A stretch of 33,410 nt of DNA from Verrucomicrobiaceae bacterium (lineage in GTDB: Bacteria > Verrucomicrobiota > Verrucomicrobiia > Chthoniobacterales > Chthoniobacteraceae): positions 1 to 33,410 of the forward strand of contig SXWH01000247.1 of NCBI GenBank assembly GCA_005791535.1, written 5' to 3'. Numbering within the stretch: the first letter of the stretch is position 1; each line of letters opens with the position of its first letter. Below are positions 7,289-15,051 of the stretch, piece after piece. The translations under genes were made by a program, and so were the position numbers. The notes below the pieces were generated by a model. It saw only the letters and a list, made by a program, of their open reading frames with translations. It had not been told where the DNA came from and ran no database searches.

Positions 7289-7789
7289 GCTGCTACCCGC
7301 ACCCTATAACGAACGATTATGACCAACCTTGAAATGAGCGAGCAATTTGCCGACTTGGTTTTCCTCGCATTGGACCACGGCATCGATTCCGTCCGTTCCG
7401 GCGGCCCGCTTGTCCCGTTTATCGTCGTCGAGCGCGGAGGAGAGCGCACTTTGCAGCGCTTCGTTGCCGAGCGTCTTGAGCAGAGCGAGGCACAGGCACG
7501 TCAGGCACTCGCGAGCTTGCCGTCCGATGTCACCGCATCCGCTTTCGCCTACGATGCCTTCATCACCGTCGAAGGTACCACGACCGATGCCATCCTTGTC
7601 GAGGCATCAGAGCGCGGTCGCCCCGCAGGAGTGCGGATGGCGCAGCGCTACACACCCAAAAAATTTCTTCGGAGATTTCAGACCATCGGCAATCCAGCTT
7701 TCCTCGGAGAGTGCGAGTCCCAACTCAAATGACCGCAACGCCGAACACCTTCTGTTGGCTGATGCGCGAAGCCGCATAGCCAACATTGG
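7283..7789 (+). mobile_element. Possible integron-type gene cassette (no integrase in window)
   Basis: The interval from the G/TTAGGC crossover point to the matching point at 7789 has the size and order of a gene cassette: boundary, about 36 bp, a single short ORF of unknown function, then a structured 56-bp element. No integron integrase or cassette promoter is present in the window, and neither attC-like end is canonical. The alternative is an ordinary gene with a fortuitous hairpin behind it. Confidence 0.3.
7319..7732 (+). CDS. Hypothetical protein, 137 aa
   Basis: I do not recognise this family. The protein is soluble, with no signal peptide or membrane segment. It opens with an acidic helix (EQFADLVFLALDHG), then GGPLVPFIVVERGG, a helix rich in Gln, Ala and Glu (RLEQSEAQARQALASL), and two predicted strands YDAFITVEGT and TDAILVEAS. 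The C-terminus is basic. The alternation of FIVVE and FITVEG strands suggests a small alpha/beta fold. Third-position GC matches the neighbouring genes, supporting real coding. It may start at the ATG at 7319 or at 7334. It sits alone between two attC-like elements and is convergent with the methyltransferase gene. Confidence 0.75.
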   Translation: MTNLEMSEQFADLVFLALDHGIDSVRSGGPLVPFIVVERGGERTLQRFVAERLEQSEAQARQALASLPSDVTASAFAYDAFITVEGTTTDAILVEASERGRPAGVRMAQRYTPKKFLRRFQTIGNPAFLGECESQLK

Positions 7790-7795
7790 TTGTGC
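7740..7795 (+). other. attC-like imperfect stem with bulged G
   Basis: GTTGGCT (7754-7760) pairs with AGCCAAC (7778-7784). Then G7761 bulges out, and ATGCG (7762-7766) pairs with CGCAT (7773-7777) around the loop CGAAGC. Outer boxes GCCGAAC (7740-7746) and GTTGTGC (7789-7795) are partly complementary across unpaired spacers. A two-box stem with unpaired spacers and an extrahelical G is the architecture of attC. The outer boxes each deviate from RYYYAAC/GTTRRRY at one position. No T-tract follows, so it is not a standard terminator. Confidence 0.4.
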
Positions 7796-7949
7796 GACGG
7801 CGGTGACAAGCGCCAATGAGTCTGTCGAATCGTGACGCGCGGTAGGCATCGCAGCTTGAAAGCGGAAAGCCTGCGGTGGGCTTCCGTCATTTGCGGAGAT
7901 GCTTTGTGAGACGGAAGATCGCCGGCGATAGACTCGCCAACACTTCCCC

Positions 7950-8768
7950 CTACACACCCAGCCGCGCGCGGGCCTCGGCGAGGTAGGTTTCATCAATGTC
8001 GAATCCGATGACTTTTGCGACGCCGCAATCGCGCGCTCCTTCCGCAGCGTGCGCGAGGCCGAGGAAGGGATCCATCACCACCAAATCGTCGCGCACACCG
8101 TGGAGGCGGATGCACCACTCCGCGAGCTGCGCGGGAAAAGTCGCCGGGTGGGGGCGGTCGGCATCGCGGCTCTTGATCGTCTTGTAGGGGATGAACCAGT
8201 TGTTGCCGCGGCAGCGTTTATCATCGCCACCGGTGTGGCCCCAGCGGGCGATGTTGCTTTTATCCATGTAGGCGACGCCGACGGCTTTTCGGTCGAGCTT
8301 TGTGGTCCCGTCCTTGGTGAGGTGGAAGATGTATTCGTGGCAGTCATTCACGTAGCGCTGGCTCTGCAGCGGCTTGAAGTGCCCGGCCGAGACCTCGGGT
8401 TCGCCCTTTGGCTGGATGGTGATGCTTTTCACCCAGTGCAATGTGTTTTGCAGCGTGAAGAGCGGACGCAAGCGCAGCACGAGTTCGTGCGGGAGATAGG
8501 GATTTTTTGAGGAGGCTCCGACGTTGAGGAAAAAGGAACCGTCGTCGCGCAGGACGCGTTTCAATTCCGTGGCCCACTTCACGCACCATTCGACGAATTC
8601 CTCGCGTTCGAGATCGTCGCGGTATTTGCCGTAGGCGATGTCGAGATTGTAGGGCGGCGAGGTGACGACGACATCGACGCTGCCCGGCTCCATGGCGGCC
8701 ATTCCCGCGACGCAATCGCCGTGGCGGAAATCCATGATGGTGCGGCCGGGATTGAAAAGGTCGGGCAT
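7950..8768 (-). CDS. Orphan DNA adenine/cytosine-N4 methyltransferase, beta-type motif order
   Basis: This 272-aa enzyme would transfer a methyl group from S-adenosylmethionine to an exocyclic amino group of adenine or cytosine in DNA. The catalytic motif IV TSPPYN is N-terminal (residues 36-41) and the SAM-binding motif I is C-terminal (DPFLGLAHAA from residue 233, then VIGFDID), the order of beta-class enzymes. Motif I lacks the second glycine of the usual FxGxG (here G-L-A). No restriction gene or recognition subunit is adjacent, so it is solitary. Its start lies 2 bp after the sulfatase stop, implying a common transcript, which is odd for a methyltransferase. Translation could also begin at the second Met (residue 12). 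Confidence 0.85.
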   Translation of the reverse strand: MPDLFNPGRTIMDFRHGDCVAGMAAMEPGSVDVVVTSPPYNLDIAYGKYRDDLEREEFVEWCVKWATELKRVLRDDGSFFLNVGASSKNPYLPHELVLRLRPLFTLQNTLHWVKSITIQPKGEPEVSAGHFKPLQSQRYVNDCHEYIFHLTKDGTTKLDRKAVGVAYMDKSNIARWGHTGGDDKRCRGNNWFIPYKTIKSRDADRPHPATFPAQLAEWCIRLHGVRDDLVVMDPFLGLAHAAEGARDCGVAKVIGFDIDETYLAEARARLGV

Positions 8769-8770
8769 TT

Positions 8771-10183
8771 CTACTTGCCGCGCGTGCCGGCGGGGCGGAC
8801 TTCGGCACCCGGGGTCTTCGTCATGCCGTCGCCAAGTTCGGCGCGCATTTTCTCGGTGAATTCGGTGAGCGTGGCGACGACTTCGGGATGCTTATCGGTG
8901 ACGTTGGTGGTTTCGCCGACATCGGCGTCGAGGTCGTAAAGCTCGGGTTTCTCGATCTTCGCCTGCCGGTATTTCGCGGGGATTCCGCCCTTTGCTTTAG
9001 GCTGGTCGCCAAGCGTGCGGTAGCCGCCGGGGAGCATGAGTTTCCAGCGTCCGTCGGTGACGCTTTCGAGGTGATTCGGCGAATACCACGTCGCGTAGAG
9101 CCGAGTCCCGTGTTCATCGCGCGACTTGCCGGTGAGGTCGTTGACGCTGCTGCGTCCATCGATTTTCGCCTCGGGCAATTTCGCGCCGGCCAGCGCAGCG
9201 AGCGTGGGCAGGATGTCGATTGTCATCAGCATCGCATTCGTCGTCGAATTCGCCGGAACCTTTCCCGGCCAGCGCGCTATGCAGGGGACGCGTGTGCCGC
9301 CTTCCCAGCTCGTGCCTTTCCCCTCGCGCAACGGGCCCGCGACGCCGCTGTGCTCGCCGTAGCTGAGCCAGGGACCGTTATCGCTGGTGAAAATGACGAG
9401 CGTCTTTTCATCGAGGCCGTTCTTTTTCAGCGCCGCCAGCACTTCGCCGACGGACCAGTCGATTTCCTGGATCACGTCGCCGTAGAGGCCCGCGCCGGAT
9501 TTGCCCGCGAATTTGTCGCTCACGTAGAGCGGGACGTGCGGCATGTTGTGCGCGAGGTAGAAGAAGAATGGGCGGCCTTTGTTGCGCTCGATGAATGCGA
9601 CGGCGCGCTCGGTATAGCGCGTGGTGAGCTGGCGCTGGTCGTCGGGCGAAACGTCATCATCGATGATCTTCGAGCCCTCAAACATCGGCAGATTCGGATA
9701 CGAACCGGGCTTCGCTTCCGGATGATGCGGCCACATGTCGTTGGAGTACGGAAGGCCGAGCCATTCGTCGAATCCCTGATCCACAGGCAGCAGACCGGGC
9801 GCGTCACCGAGGTGCCATTTTCCAGCCATCCCAGTCGCGTAGCCGCTTGCCTTCAGCATTTCGGCGATGGTGGTCTCTGCGGGATTGAGACCGGTTTTGG
9901 AACCGGGCCCGAGCGCGCCGCTGATGCCTACCCGTTTGTGGTAGCAGCCCGTCAGCAGCGCCGCGCGTGAGGCCGAACAGACCGCCGAGGACACGTGGAA
10001 GTTCGTGAACTTGCGGCCTTCCGCAGCCATGCGGTCGAGGTTCGGTGTGGCGTAGCTTTTCTGCCCGAACGGACCGATGTCGCCGTATCCGAGATCATCG
10101 CAAAAGATGATGATGACGTTCGGCTTGTCCGCCGCCTGAAGCGGGAGCGCGAGCATTGAAAAGAGAAGGAAGAGAAAGCGCAT
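8771..10183 (-). CDS. Secreted formylglycine-dependent sulfatase
   Basis: This 470-aa protein is an alkaline-phosphatase-superfamily sulfatase that would hydrolyse sulfate esters, probably on polysaccharides. Residues 1-17 form a signal peptide (MRFLFLLFSMLALPLQA). The metal site begins with FCDDLGYGD (D29, D30). The maturation motif C-S-A-S-R starts at C69, which would be converted to formylglycine by a sulfatase-modifying enzyme not seen here. FTSDNGPW supplies the second metal-binding DN pair. I placed the start at 10183; the longer frame to 10468 runs antisense-like through the next gene. It lies 29 bp after the PQQ-type propeller gene and 2 bp before the methyltransferase. The substrate is unknown. 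Confidence 0.93.
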   Translation of the reverse strand: MRFLFLLFSMLALPLQAADKPNVIIIFCDDLGYGDIGPFGQKSYATPNLDRMAAEGRKFTNFHVSSAVCSASRAALLTGCYHKRVGISGALGPGSKTGLNPAETTIAEMLKASGYATGMAGKWHLGDAPGLLPVDQGFDEWLGLPYSNDMWPHHPEAKPGSYPNLPMFEGSKIIDDDVSPDDQRQLTTRYTERAVAFIERNKGRPFFFYLAHNMPHVPLYVSDKFAGKSGAGLYGDVIQEIDWSVGEVLAALKKNGLDEKTLVIFTSDNGPWLSYGEHSGVAGPLREGKGTSWEGGTRVPCIARWPGKVPANSTTNAMLMTIDILPTLAALAGAKLPEAKIDGRSSVNDLTGKSRDEHGTRLYATWYSPNHLESVTDGRWKLMLPGGYRTLGDQPKAKGGIPAKYRQAKIEKPELYDLDADVGETTNVTDKHPEVVATLTEFTEKMRAELGDGMTKTPGAEVRPAGTRGK

Positions 10184-10212
10184 AGGAGTGAGTTTTGCCA
10201 AATGGACGGAGC

Positions 10213-11433
10213 CTATTCGCCGTCGTTCCCAATTCGCCACAGTGCGCTGTCGGCACGGACGAAAATCTTTCCGCCGCTGAGTGCGGGAGTCGATAACACC
10301 AGTTCCTCCGGCTCCTTTTTCAACGGAAGCTGAACCGTTCCTTTTACAGCGCCGCCTTCGACCGCGGTATCGACGATTTGCAGCAGCCCATTTTCGTTCA
10401 CCGCGACGAGGTGATTTCCCGACCCGACCGGCGAGCCGCTGAAGGAACCGGTGAGGCGGAGCTTCCATTTGTTGTCACCGGTTTTGATGTCCGCGGTGGC
10501 GATGACACCCGCGCCGTTGATGCTGAAAATCATGCCTCCGAGAACGACGGGGCTGATCGTGGACGGATTGATCTGCCGCGAGCGCCACAGTTGCTCCGGC
10601 TCCTCGCCGTTGGCCTTCGGCACGATGGCGGTGATGCCGTTTGACGGCGCATAAATCACGCCGCCGGAAACGACGCTGGAACTCATCGTGGAGGCGCCGT
10701 CCTTGTATTCCCAAAGCGTACTGCCGGTCTCCGCGTTCACGCCGAGCAGGCCTTTCGACGACTGGAGCACTGCGACCGCAGGCGATGAGGCGTCCGTCTT
10801 CCACGGCACCGGGCTCGTCCAGTTCGCGGACTTCGGGCGATCGAGCTTCCACAAGTTGCGCCCGGTTTTCGCATCGATGCCGAGCGTGTAGCTTTCGCTG
10901 TCGTTCTCGATCATTGTCACGACCGTTCCACCAATCACAATCGGCGACGATGCCATGCCGAGACTGTTGCTCGCATTCGGGTAATCCGCCGTGAGCCCGC
11001 GCACCCAGAGCAGCCCTCCATCGAGGTCAAACGCCGCCATGTCGTTCGTGCTCCAAATCGCAAATACGCTGCGGCCGTCGCTGCACGGTGTGCACGCGGC
11101 GACGGACGTTTTCGGATGCGCCATCGTTCTCCCGGTTGCCTGCAATTGCCGCTCCCAAATCCGCGAGCCATCGTTCGCAGAAAAGCAGATGACATGCAGC
11201 CGCTCCTGCGAAGGGCCGCTGGAGCACGTGACGAAAACCCGGTCGCCCACGACAATCGGGCTCGCCAGCCCGCGGCCGGGAAGCGGCGCGGTCCAGTCGA
11301 TCTTCGGCTTCGCGGGAATCTGCGCACCGGCGACCGTGCCGCTGCTATCCGGCCCGCGGAATTGCGGCCAGTCTGCGGCTTCGAGCGGCAGCGAAGCGGT
11401 TGCGATGATGGAGAGAAAAAGGCGGGTATTCAT
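10213..11433 (-). CDS. Secreted PQQ-type beta-propeller protein
   Basis: This 406-aa protein has a signal peptide (residues 1-19), then the WPQFRGP motif that opens many propeller proteins of Planctomycetota and Verrucomicrobiota. Repeated blades follow, with the recurring pattern 'D-x-x-G-x-x-x-W': NDGSRIWERQ, LDGGLLWVRG, KTGRNLWKLD, ETGSTLWEYK and KTGDNKWKL. These are PQQ-repeat-like blades, but no catalytic residues of quinoprotein dehydrogenases are obvious, so a binding or scaffold role is more likely than an enzymatic one. It lies 3 bp after the HEAT-like gene and 29 bp before the sulfatase, consistent with one operon. Confidence 0.85.
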   Translation of the reverse strand: MNTRLFLSIIATASLPLEAADWPQFRGPDSSGTVAGAQIPAKPKIDWTAPLPGRGLASPIVVGDRVFVTCSSGPSQERLHVICFSANDGSRIWERQLQATGRTMAHPKTSVAACTPCSDGRSVFAIWSTNDMAAFDLDGGLLWVRGLTADYPNASNSLGMASSPIVIGGTVVTMIENDSESYTLGIDAKTGRNLWKLDRPKSANWTSPVPWKTDASSPAVAVLQSSKGLLGVNAETGSTLWEYKDGASTMSSSVVSGGVIYAPSNGITAIVPKANGEEPEQLWRSRQINPSTISPVVLGGMIFSINGAGVIATADIKTGDNKWKLRLTGSFSGSPVGSGNHLVAVNENGLLQIVDTAVEGGAVKGTVQLPLKKEPEELVLSTPALSGGKIFVRADSALWRIGNDGE

Positions 11434-11436
11434 AAA

Positions 11437-12534
11437 TTAGCGATTTGCGGCGAGGATTGCGGTTCCGGTGCTGTCGCAGACGCGGAGTTGGAACTCCCAC
11501 TCCACGGTCCATTGCTCGGTCTGCTCATTCTGACAGGCTTTCACGAGGATGGTGTTCGTGCCCTTTTTGAGCCAGCACTTCATGATGTACTGATCCATTT
11601 TTTGCCCGCGGTGATACTCGTCGCGGCCGAACAGAAGTTCGCCGTTCACCCAGACCTTCCACGCATTTTTGCAGCCGAGCCGGATTTCCGCATCGCGCGC
11701 CTCGGGCGCTTCAAATGTGGAGACTGCGTATGCGGTGACCTCCTTTTTCGCGCCGAGCGGTTTGTTGATGTCGATTTTCCCGTATGCGTCATCACTCACA
11801 ACCGACTGCCATTTTACCGAGCCCGACTTGCCGTCGTATTTAGCGTCCAGATTGATCTCCTTTTCCGGCGGGAACACCGTGTCAAAACCCTTGCGCTCCG
11901 TGTTGTCGAACGGCCCGATGACGTGCCACTTCATCACGAATCCAAAGTGCTGCGGCAGGTCCACTTTCACGCCGAACTTGTCCAGCGCGCCCGCGATTGT
12001 CTTCGTCTGGTCCTCGTCGCGAACGGCCGCGAGCGCCTTTGTGTAGATGGCCTTCGCGGCGTCACCGTCCGCTTTTTTCGCAGCTTGAATCAATCGCTCC
12101 ACGGCACCACGGCGAAGCGCCTGCACCGGATCTGAAATCAAAGTCGGCTCAATGCCATCCGCAGCGCTCGAATCGGCCTGGCGGATGAGATCAAACGCAA
12201 GCACCCGCGCTCCGCCGGCATTGGACGTGTCTTTTAAAAACGAAATCACCGGCGCGAGGTCCGGCTTTCTTTTCGCAGCAAGCTCCGCGGCGATAATGGC
12301 GTCGCCCGCAGTGCGAATCCAGTTGTCCGCCACTGGACTCCCTTTCCCCGCAGCTTTCAGAAGAGCCGGCAGCGCGGAAGTGCCGGCTTTCACGACTTCG
12401 CGCCATGCGACGCCGGCGGCTTCGTTCCCTGCGCCCTCGCGCCCGACTGACGCGAGCGCTTTTACGGAATCTTCGATGCCGGCGTGCGCCGAAAACGACG
12501 CAGCGATGACGAGTGAGGTGAGAACGGTCTTCAT
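11437..12534 (-). CDS. Secreted HEAT-repeat-like protein with C-terminal beta-sandwich
   Basis: This 365-aa protein has a signal peptide (residues 1-18, ending SAHA). Residues about 20-180 are alpha-helical and repetitive in the style of HEAT repeats (SVKALASVGREG, ALPALLKAAGKG, DPVQALRRGAVERLIQAAKK). The C-terminal half starts at WHVIGPFDN and continues with AWKVWVNGELLFGRDEYHRG and KKGTNTILVKACQ. This pattern is known from galactose-binding-like domains in secreted proteins of this phylum. The start at 12534 is preferred over 12561 because it begins the signal peptide. No enzymatic motif is visible; binding of a partner or glycan is plausible. Confidence 0.8.
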   Translation of the reverse strand: MKTVLTSLVIAASFSAHAGIEDSVKALASVGREGAGNEAAGVAWREVVKAGTSALPALLKAAGKGSPVADNWIRTAGDAIIAAELAAKRKPDLAPVISFLKDTSNAGGARVLAFDLIRQADSSAADGIEPTLISDPVQALRRGAVERLIQAAKKADGDAAKAIYTKALAAVRDEDQTKTIAGALDKFGVKVDLPQHFGFVMKWHVIGPFDNTERKGFDTVFPPEKEINLDAKYDGKSGSVKWQSVVSDDAYGKIDINKPLGAKKEVTAYAVSTFEAPEARDAEIRLGCKNAWKVWVNGELLFGRDEYHRGQKMDQYIMKCWLKKGTNTILVKACQNEQTEQWTVEWEFQLRVCDSTGTAILAANR

Positions 12535-12586
12535 GCGACGCTGGATACGACAGCGCCGCACTCACGTCACGCGTCTTTTCCCGCCG

Positions 12587-13210
12587 CTAGCTGCGCTTCT
12601 CCGGCTCAAGCAAATTCGCGAGCTTCTTCATGCCCCGCCGAATTCGCGCCTTCACCGTGCCGAGCGGCACCTCCAGTCGCTCCGCAACCGCCGGATACGG
12701 CATGTCGTCGAAGAACGCGAGCTGGATGGCCGCCTGCTGGTCGGCGTTCAATTTCGAGATCGCCTGCCGGATGGTCGCCGTCCGCTCCGCCTGAATCGCA
12801 TCAACGAGCGAATCGCGATCATCAAAACGAACGTCCGTCTTGCCGTGCTCCTCGAAATCGGAATTCAACCGTGCCCGCCGCTGCATAGCCCGGAGCCGAT
12901 CGATCGACTTGTTGCGCGTCAGCGTGATGAGCCACGTCGAGGCCTTGCCGCGGGTCGAGTCGTAGGATGAAGCCCGTTCCCAAATTTGGATGAACACGTC
13001 CTGCACAACGTCCTGAGCCGCTTCGCGATTGTTCAGCACGCCCATCGCGGTGGAAAAAAGGAGCGTCCCCATCCGGCGATGCAGTTCGTCGAAACTCGCC
13101 CGGTCGCCGAGTCCCACCTGCTCGAGCAGGCGCGATTCTTCGAGGGTTTCGAACACCGGTTGCGTTGTCGCCTTGGTGGAGAGTTGAAGCTTCTGAGCGT
13201 TGGTTTTCAT
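12587..13210 (-). CDS. ECF-type RNA polymerase sigma factor
   Basis: This 207-aa sigma-70 family protein has only regions 2 and 4, as in extracytoplasmic function sigma factors. Region 2 spans about residues 28-105, including EAAQDVVQDVFIQIWE and the promoter-melting segment STWLITLTRNKSIDRLR. Region 4 spans about 145-200 with LPLGTVKARIRRGMKKL as the helix-turn-helix end (here VPLGTVK). No anti-sigma gene is adjacent. It is divergent from the CarH-like regulator, 121 bp away, and 52 bp upstream of the HEAT-like gene on the same strand, so it may be the first gene of the secreted-protein run. The shared intergenic repeats suggest control by the neighbouring regulator. Confidence 0.93.
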   Translation of the reverse strand: MKTNAQKLQLSTKATTQPVFETLEESRLLEQVGLGDRASFDELHRRMGTLLFSTAMGVLNNREAAQDVVQDVFIQIWERASSYDSTRGKASTWLITLTRNKSIDRLRAMQRRARLNSDFEEHGKTDVRFDDRDSLVDAIQAERTATIRQAISKLNADQQAAIQLAFFDDMPYPAVAERLEVPLGTVKARIRRGMKKLANLLEPEKRS

Positions 13211-13217
13211 ATTCGTT

Positions 13218-13317
13218 GTCTATGTTTTGTCTCAATTACCGAAGGCTGTCAACATTTTGTCTATGAATCTTTCCAGAGAACTGATACGTTCAGTTGAAAA
13301 TGTCTCACTTTTGTCTC
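13218..13317. promoter_or_regulatory. Three TGTC-N4-TTTTGTCT elements between divergent sigma and MerR/B12 genes
   Basis: TGTC-N4-TTTTGTCT occurs without mismatch at 13218-13233, 13248-13263 and 13302-13317. Each element contains two TGTC boxes exactly 11 bp apart, all in the same orientation. The longer match TTTTGTCTCAATT occurs at both 13226-13238 and 13310-13322. On the minus strand the middle element contains TTGACA (13253-13248), a -35-like hexamer facing the sigma gene. The third element follows TTGAAA (13295-13300), a possible -35 for the regulator gene. Direct repeats of 11 bp are the reported operator spacing for CarH, but which protein binds here is inference. Confidence 0.75.
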
Positions 13318-13331
13318 AATTTCCGCCATCC

Positions 13332-14249
13332 ATGGTAAACCACGGTTTCCCGATCGCCATCGCCGCCCGCCGCTCCGGTCTTTCCCAGCACGTCATCCGC
13401 GCCTGGGAAAAGCGCTACGGCGCGATCCAGCCGGGCCGCTCCGGCACGAAGCGGCGTCTGTACTCGGACGACGAAATTGAGCGTCTTCAACTCCTGCGCC
13501 GCGCCACCCAGAGCGGGCACAGCATTGGAAATATCGCGTCGCTTTCCACCGACGACCTGCGCGTGCTCGCCGTCACGGATACCGGAACACGTGACTCCGC
13601 ACCACCGGACACCGCGGATTCGCTGCGGGAGGCATCCTTGGAAGCCATCGAGCGACTCGATGGCGCGGGCCTCGAACACATTCTGCAAACCGGTCTCGCC
13701 ACGCTCGGACGCGGCCCGCTGATGCAACGGGTGATCGTCCCGATCATCGCCGAAGTCGGGGACAAATGGGAGCAAGGCATCCTCCGCGTCGCGCACGAGC
13801 ACTGCGCCACATCGGTGATTCGCACGTTGCTGGGAAATTTCGTCCACGCGCACTCCGCGACTTCAAATGCGCCGGTCCTCGTGGTCACCACACCGCCCGG
13901 CCAGCTCCACGAGCTCGGCGCACTCATCGCCGCTGCGACCGCTACCGACCGCGGATGGAAAGTCCTCTACCTCGGCCCGAGTCTTCCAGCCGAGGAGGTC
14001 GCCGGTGCCTTCGCGGTTTCCAAAGCCGACGCGCTCGCGCTCAGCATCATTTACCCAGCCGACGATCCCGCGCTTCCCGGCCATCTGCGCTCGATTCGGA
14101 AGCTCCTTCCAAATTCTCCGATCATCGCCGGCGGACGCAGCGCACACGCTTACTCCGCGGCTCTTTCAGAAATCGGCGCGACCGTCTGCGGCAGCATTCC
14201 GGAAATCGTCCGCGCGCTCGACGCAGTCCGCGCGACCCGTCTCCAATAA
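13332..14249 (+). CDS. MerR-family regulator with B12-binding domain (CarH/LitR-type photoreceptor)
   Basis: This 305-aa protein joins a MerR helix-turn-helix (residues 5-72; AARRSGLSQHVIRAWEKRYG) to a helical bundle and a Rossmann-type cobalamin-binding domain. The bundle has W146-x9-E156-H157, the signature of light-sensing CarH proteins, which cap the adenosyl face of adenosylcobalamin. H193 in GQLHELG is at the position of the lower-ligand histidine of DxHxxG, although the first acidic residue is Gln here. LALSI and IAGG complete the B12 pocket. By analogy it binds DNA in the dark with AdoB12 and releases it in light. I start it at 13332; an upstream ATG at 13263 would put the repeats inside the gene. 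It is divergent from the ECF sigma gene. Confidence 0.88.
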   Translation: MVNHGFPIAIAARRSGLSQHVIRAWEKRYGAIQPGRSGTKRRLYSDDEIERLQLLRRATQSGHSIGNIASLSTDDLRVLAVTDTGTRDSAPPDTADSLREASLEAIERLDGAGLEHILQTGLATLGRGPLMQRVIVPIIAEVGDKWEQGILRVAHEHCATSVIRTLLGNFVHAHSATSNAPVLVVTTPPGQLHELGALIAAATATDRGWKVLYLGPSLPAEEVAGAFAVSKADALALSIIYPADDPALPGHLRSIRKLLPNSPIIAGGRSAHAYSAALSEIGATVCGSIPEIVRALDAVRATRLQ

Positions 14250-14297
14250 AGCCGCTGGCTGCTTGACGACCGCACCGCGCATCCGCAAACCGGAGGC

Positions 14298-15008
14298 ATG
14301 ACAAAAAATGCAGTCGTTACCGGAGCAGGAAGCGGAGTCGGACAAGCCACAGCCCTCGCGCTTGCAAAAGCAGGCTGGCGCGTCGCGCTCATCGGACGCC
14401 GCGAAAGCGCACTGAACGAAACCGTCGCACTCGCCGGCGACGACGCCGCAAAAATGCTCGTCTGCCCGTGCGATATCGGCGACTCCGCCGCAGTCGAAGC
14501 CGCCGGGAGCCGCATCCTCGCGGCGTTTGGCGACGTCGAAGTGCTCGTGAACGCCGCCGGCACAAACGCCCCGAAGCGCGCCCTCGAAGTCCTCTCGCTC
14601 GCCGACTACCACGACATGATGAACGCCAACCTCAACGGCGCATACTACTGCGTGCAGGCCTTCCTTCCCGGCATGCGCTCGCGCGGCAGCGGCACGATTG
14701 TGAACGTCGTCAGCGACGCCGGCAAACAAGCATCGCCCAAAGCCGGCCCAGCCTACGTGATGTCCAAATTCGGTCTCGCGGGCCTCACGCAAAGTATCAA
14801 CGCCGAAGAACGCGGCCGCGGCGTCCGGGCATGCGCGCTGTTTCCCGGCGACATCGATACGCCGCTTCTCAACAAGCGCCCCGTCGTCCCCGACCCCGCG
14901 GCGCGCGAAAAAATGATGCGCCCCGAAGACATCGCCGAATGCGTCCTGCTCTGCATCAATCTGCCTTCGCGCGTGATCATCGAGGAAATGATCGTCCGTC
15001 CGCGCTAG
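14298..15008 (+). CDS. Short-chain dehydrogenase/reductase (SDR)
   Basis: This 236-aa protein is a classical SDR oxidoreductase using NAD(P)H. The nucleotide-binding TGxxxGxG is T8-G9-A-G-S-G13-V-G15. The basic GRRES after beta-2 suggests NADP(H) preference. D59 (PCDIGD), NAAG at 85-88 and the catalytic Ser139, Tyr153 and Lys157 (YVMSK) are all present, so it should be active. Substrate cannot be inferred; the pattern resembles 3-oxoacyl-ACP reductase-like and sepiapterin-like SDRs. It starts 48 bp after the CarH-like gene on the same strand and could be co-transcribed with it. Confidence 0.92.
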   Translation: MTKNAVVTGAGSGVGQATALALAKAGWRVALIGRRESALNETVALAGDDAAKMLVCPCDIGDSAAVEAAGSRILAAFGDVEVLVNAAGTNAPKRALEVLSLADYHDMMNANLNGAYYCVQAFLPGMRSRGSGTIVNVVSDAGKQASPKAGPAYVMSKFGLAGLTQSINAEERGRGVRACALFPGDIDTPLLNKRPVVPDPAAREKMMRPEDIAECVLLCINLPSRVIIEEMIVRPR

Positions 15009-15051
15009 CGCCGTGTCGCAATTCTTCCCCGCCGCGCTGTTTCGCTCCCGT

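Noticed and set aside
6685..7449. 254-aa minus-strand frame crossing the array and the 137-aa gene
   Set aside because: Composition is Arg/Cys/Ser-rich without motifs, and it is antisense to better-supported ORFs.
7860..7890. Hairpin CGGAA(A)GCC/GGGCTTCCG as a rho-independent terminator
   Set aside because: It has a bulge and no T-run on either side. It lies between convergent genes and could still be a weak terminator, but support is too thin to annotate.
10184..10468. N-terminal extension of the sulfatase (565 aa)
   Set aside because: The added 95 residues are Arg-rich and overlap the PQQ-type gene. The signal peptide at 10183 gives the natural start.
13263..13331. Upstream start for the CarH-like regulator
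   Set aside because: The extension encodes no MerR sequence and would place the conserved TGTC elements inside the gene; 13332 begins exactly at the MerR domain.
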